Both the position numbers and the translations under genes were made by a program. From an uncultured Lachnospiraceae bacterium (lineage in GTDB: Bacteria; Bacillota; Clostridia; Lachnospirales; Lachnospiraceae), in NCBI GenBank assembly GCA_902766955.1, contig CACXFM010000243.1, positions 1 through 64,000 of the forward strand: a stretch of 64,000 nucleotides of DNA, written 5' to 3'. The number at the start of each line of letters is the position of its first letter. Position 1 is the first letter of the stretch. Of this stretch, positions 63,853 through 64,000 are shown piece by piece. A model generated the notes under the pieces. The model was not told where the DNA came from. It saw only the letters and a list, made by a program, of their open reading frames with translations, and searched no databases.

Positions 63853-64000
63853 TTATTTTCCGTCAGGAAAGCTTGTGAAGAATGCCCTTTCTTCTTCCGG
63901 ACATCCGTATTTTTCTTTTCCTTCCGCAATCGCTTTGATCATGAAGGCCATATTTCTGGCGAGGTTGCGGATCGTCTGAAGGCCTTCCAGATCCTTCCTG
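63853..64000 (-). CDS. 3' end of a flavodoxin/NAD(P)H-dependent oxidoreductase-like gene
   Basis: The minus strand is open from the right edge to a TAA at 63855-63853, giving 49 residues: DLEGLQTIRNLARNMAFMIK, then AIAEGKEKYGCPEEE and RAFFTSFPDGK. The LxTIRNLxRNMAF pattern is the C-terminal helix of flavodoxin-family NAD(P)H-dependent oxidoreductases as I remember them. The start lies outside the window. It is spaced 14 bp before the monooxygenase start, so they form one operon. Confidence 0.65.
   Translation of the reverse strand, partial: RKDLEGLQTIRNLARNMAFMIKAIAEGKEKYGCPEEERAFFTSFPDGK

Overview
The window looks like a chromosomal segment of an anaerobic, Gram-positive clostridium, most likely Lachnospiraceae-like. 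I infer this from gene content and style: glycine cleavage with split GcvPA/GcvPB under a tandem glycine riboswitch, QueH, a BMP-type nucleoside ABC transporter, BTAD-type regulators, BspA-like leucine-rich repeats, HlyD adaptors with the local DPYxF-type motif, GC-rich codon use and strong GGAGG ribosome binding sites. No rRNA, tRNA, CRISPR array or prophage was seen. Both window edges cut genes.

Layout. 1-3.3 kb: minus-strand efflux cluster (adaptor, MacB-type ATPase, second adaptor running off the left edge). 3.5-8.1 kb: degV, then branched-chain amino acid synthesis (ilvN-ilvC-terminator-leuC-leuD). 8.1-16.3 kb: one tightly packed minus-strand operon (HicB-like, CYTH, VWA/DUF2201, MoxR ATPase, LRR, DUF815 ATPase, cellobiose 2-epimerase, membrane protein). 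This is the best candidate here for an undescribed system. 16.4-18.8 kb: plus-strand nth, an unknown coiled-coil protein and TraX. 18.8-24.2 kb: beta-helix transferase, topB, asd, argH. 24.2-28.7 kb: hisH-hisF-ung-flippase-queH operon. 28.7-35.3 kb: histidine kinase and the nucleoside ABC transporter. 35.6-39.3 kb: tdk facing udk, response regulator, phosphoesterase, sortase. 39.5-44.8 kb: BTAD regulator, flavin reductase, membrane GDPD, metY. 44.8-49.9 kb: livJHMGF branched-chain amino acid uptake. 49.9-57.2 kb: a PD-(D/E)XK-like protein and the complete gcvT-gcvH-gcvPA-gcvPB-lpdA operon. 57.2-60.6 kb: SNF2 helicase plus SWIM protein. 60.7-64 kb: a decayed MATE gene, two copies of a short palindrome-ended repeat flanking a fructosamine kinase gene, and a small redox-looking operon cut by the right edge.

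Functionally the window is rich in amino acid metabolism (Ilv/Leu synthesis and Liv uptake, Asd/MetY/ArgH, glycine catabolism, two histidine genes) and in nucleoside salvage (BMP transporter, Tdk, Udk). Many promoters can be read directly: consensus-like -35/-10 pairs precede ilvN, the HicB operon, argH, hisH, bmp, tdk, metY, livJ and gcvT. Most accessory interest lies at 8-16 kb and 60.7-63.1 kb.
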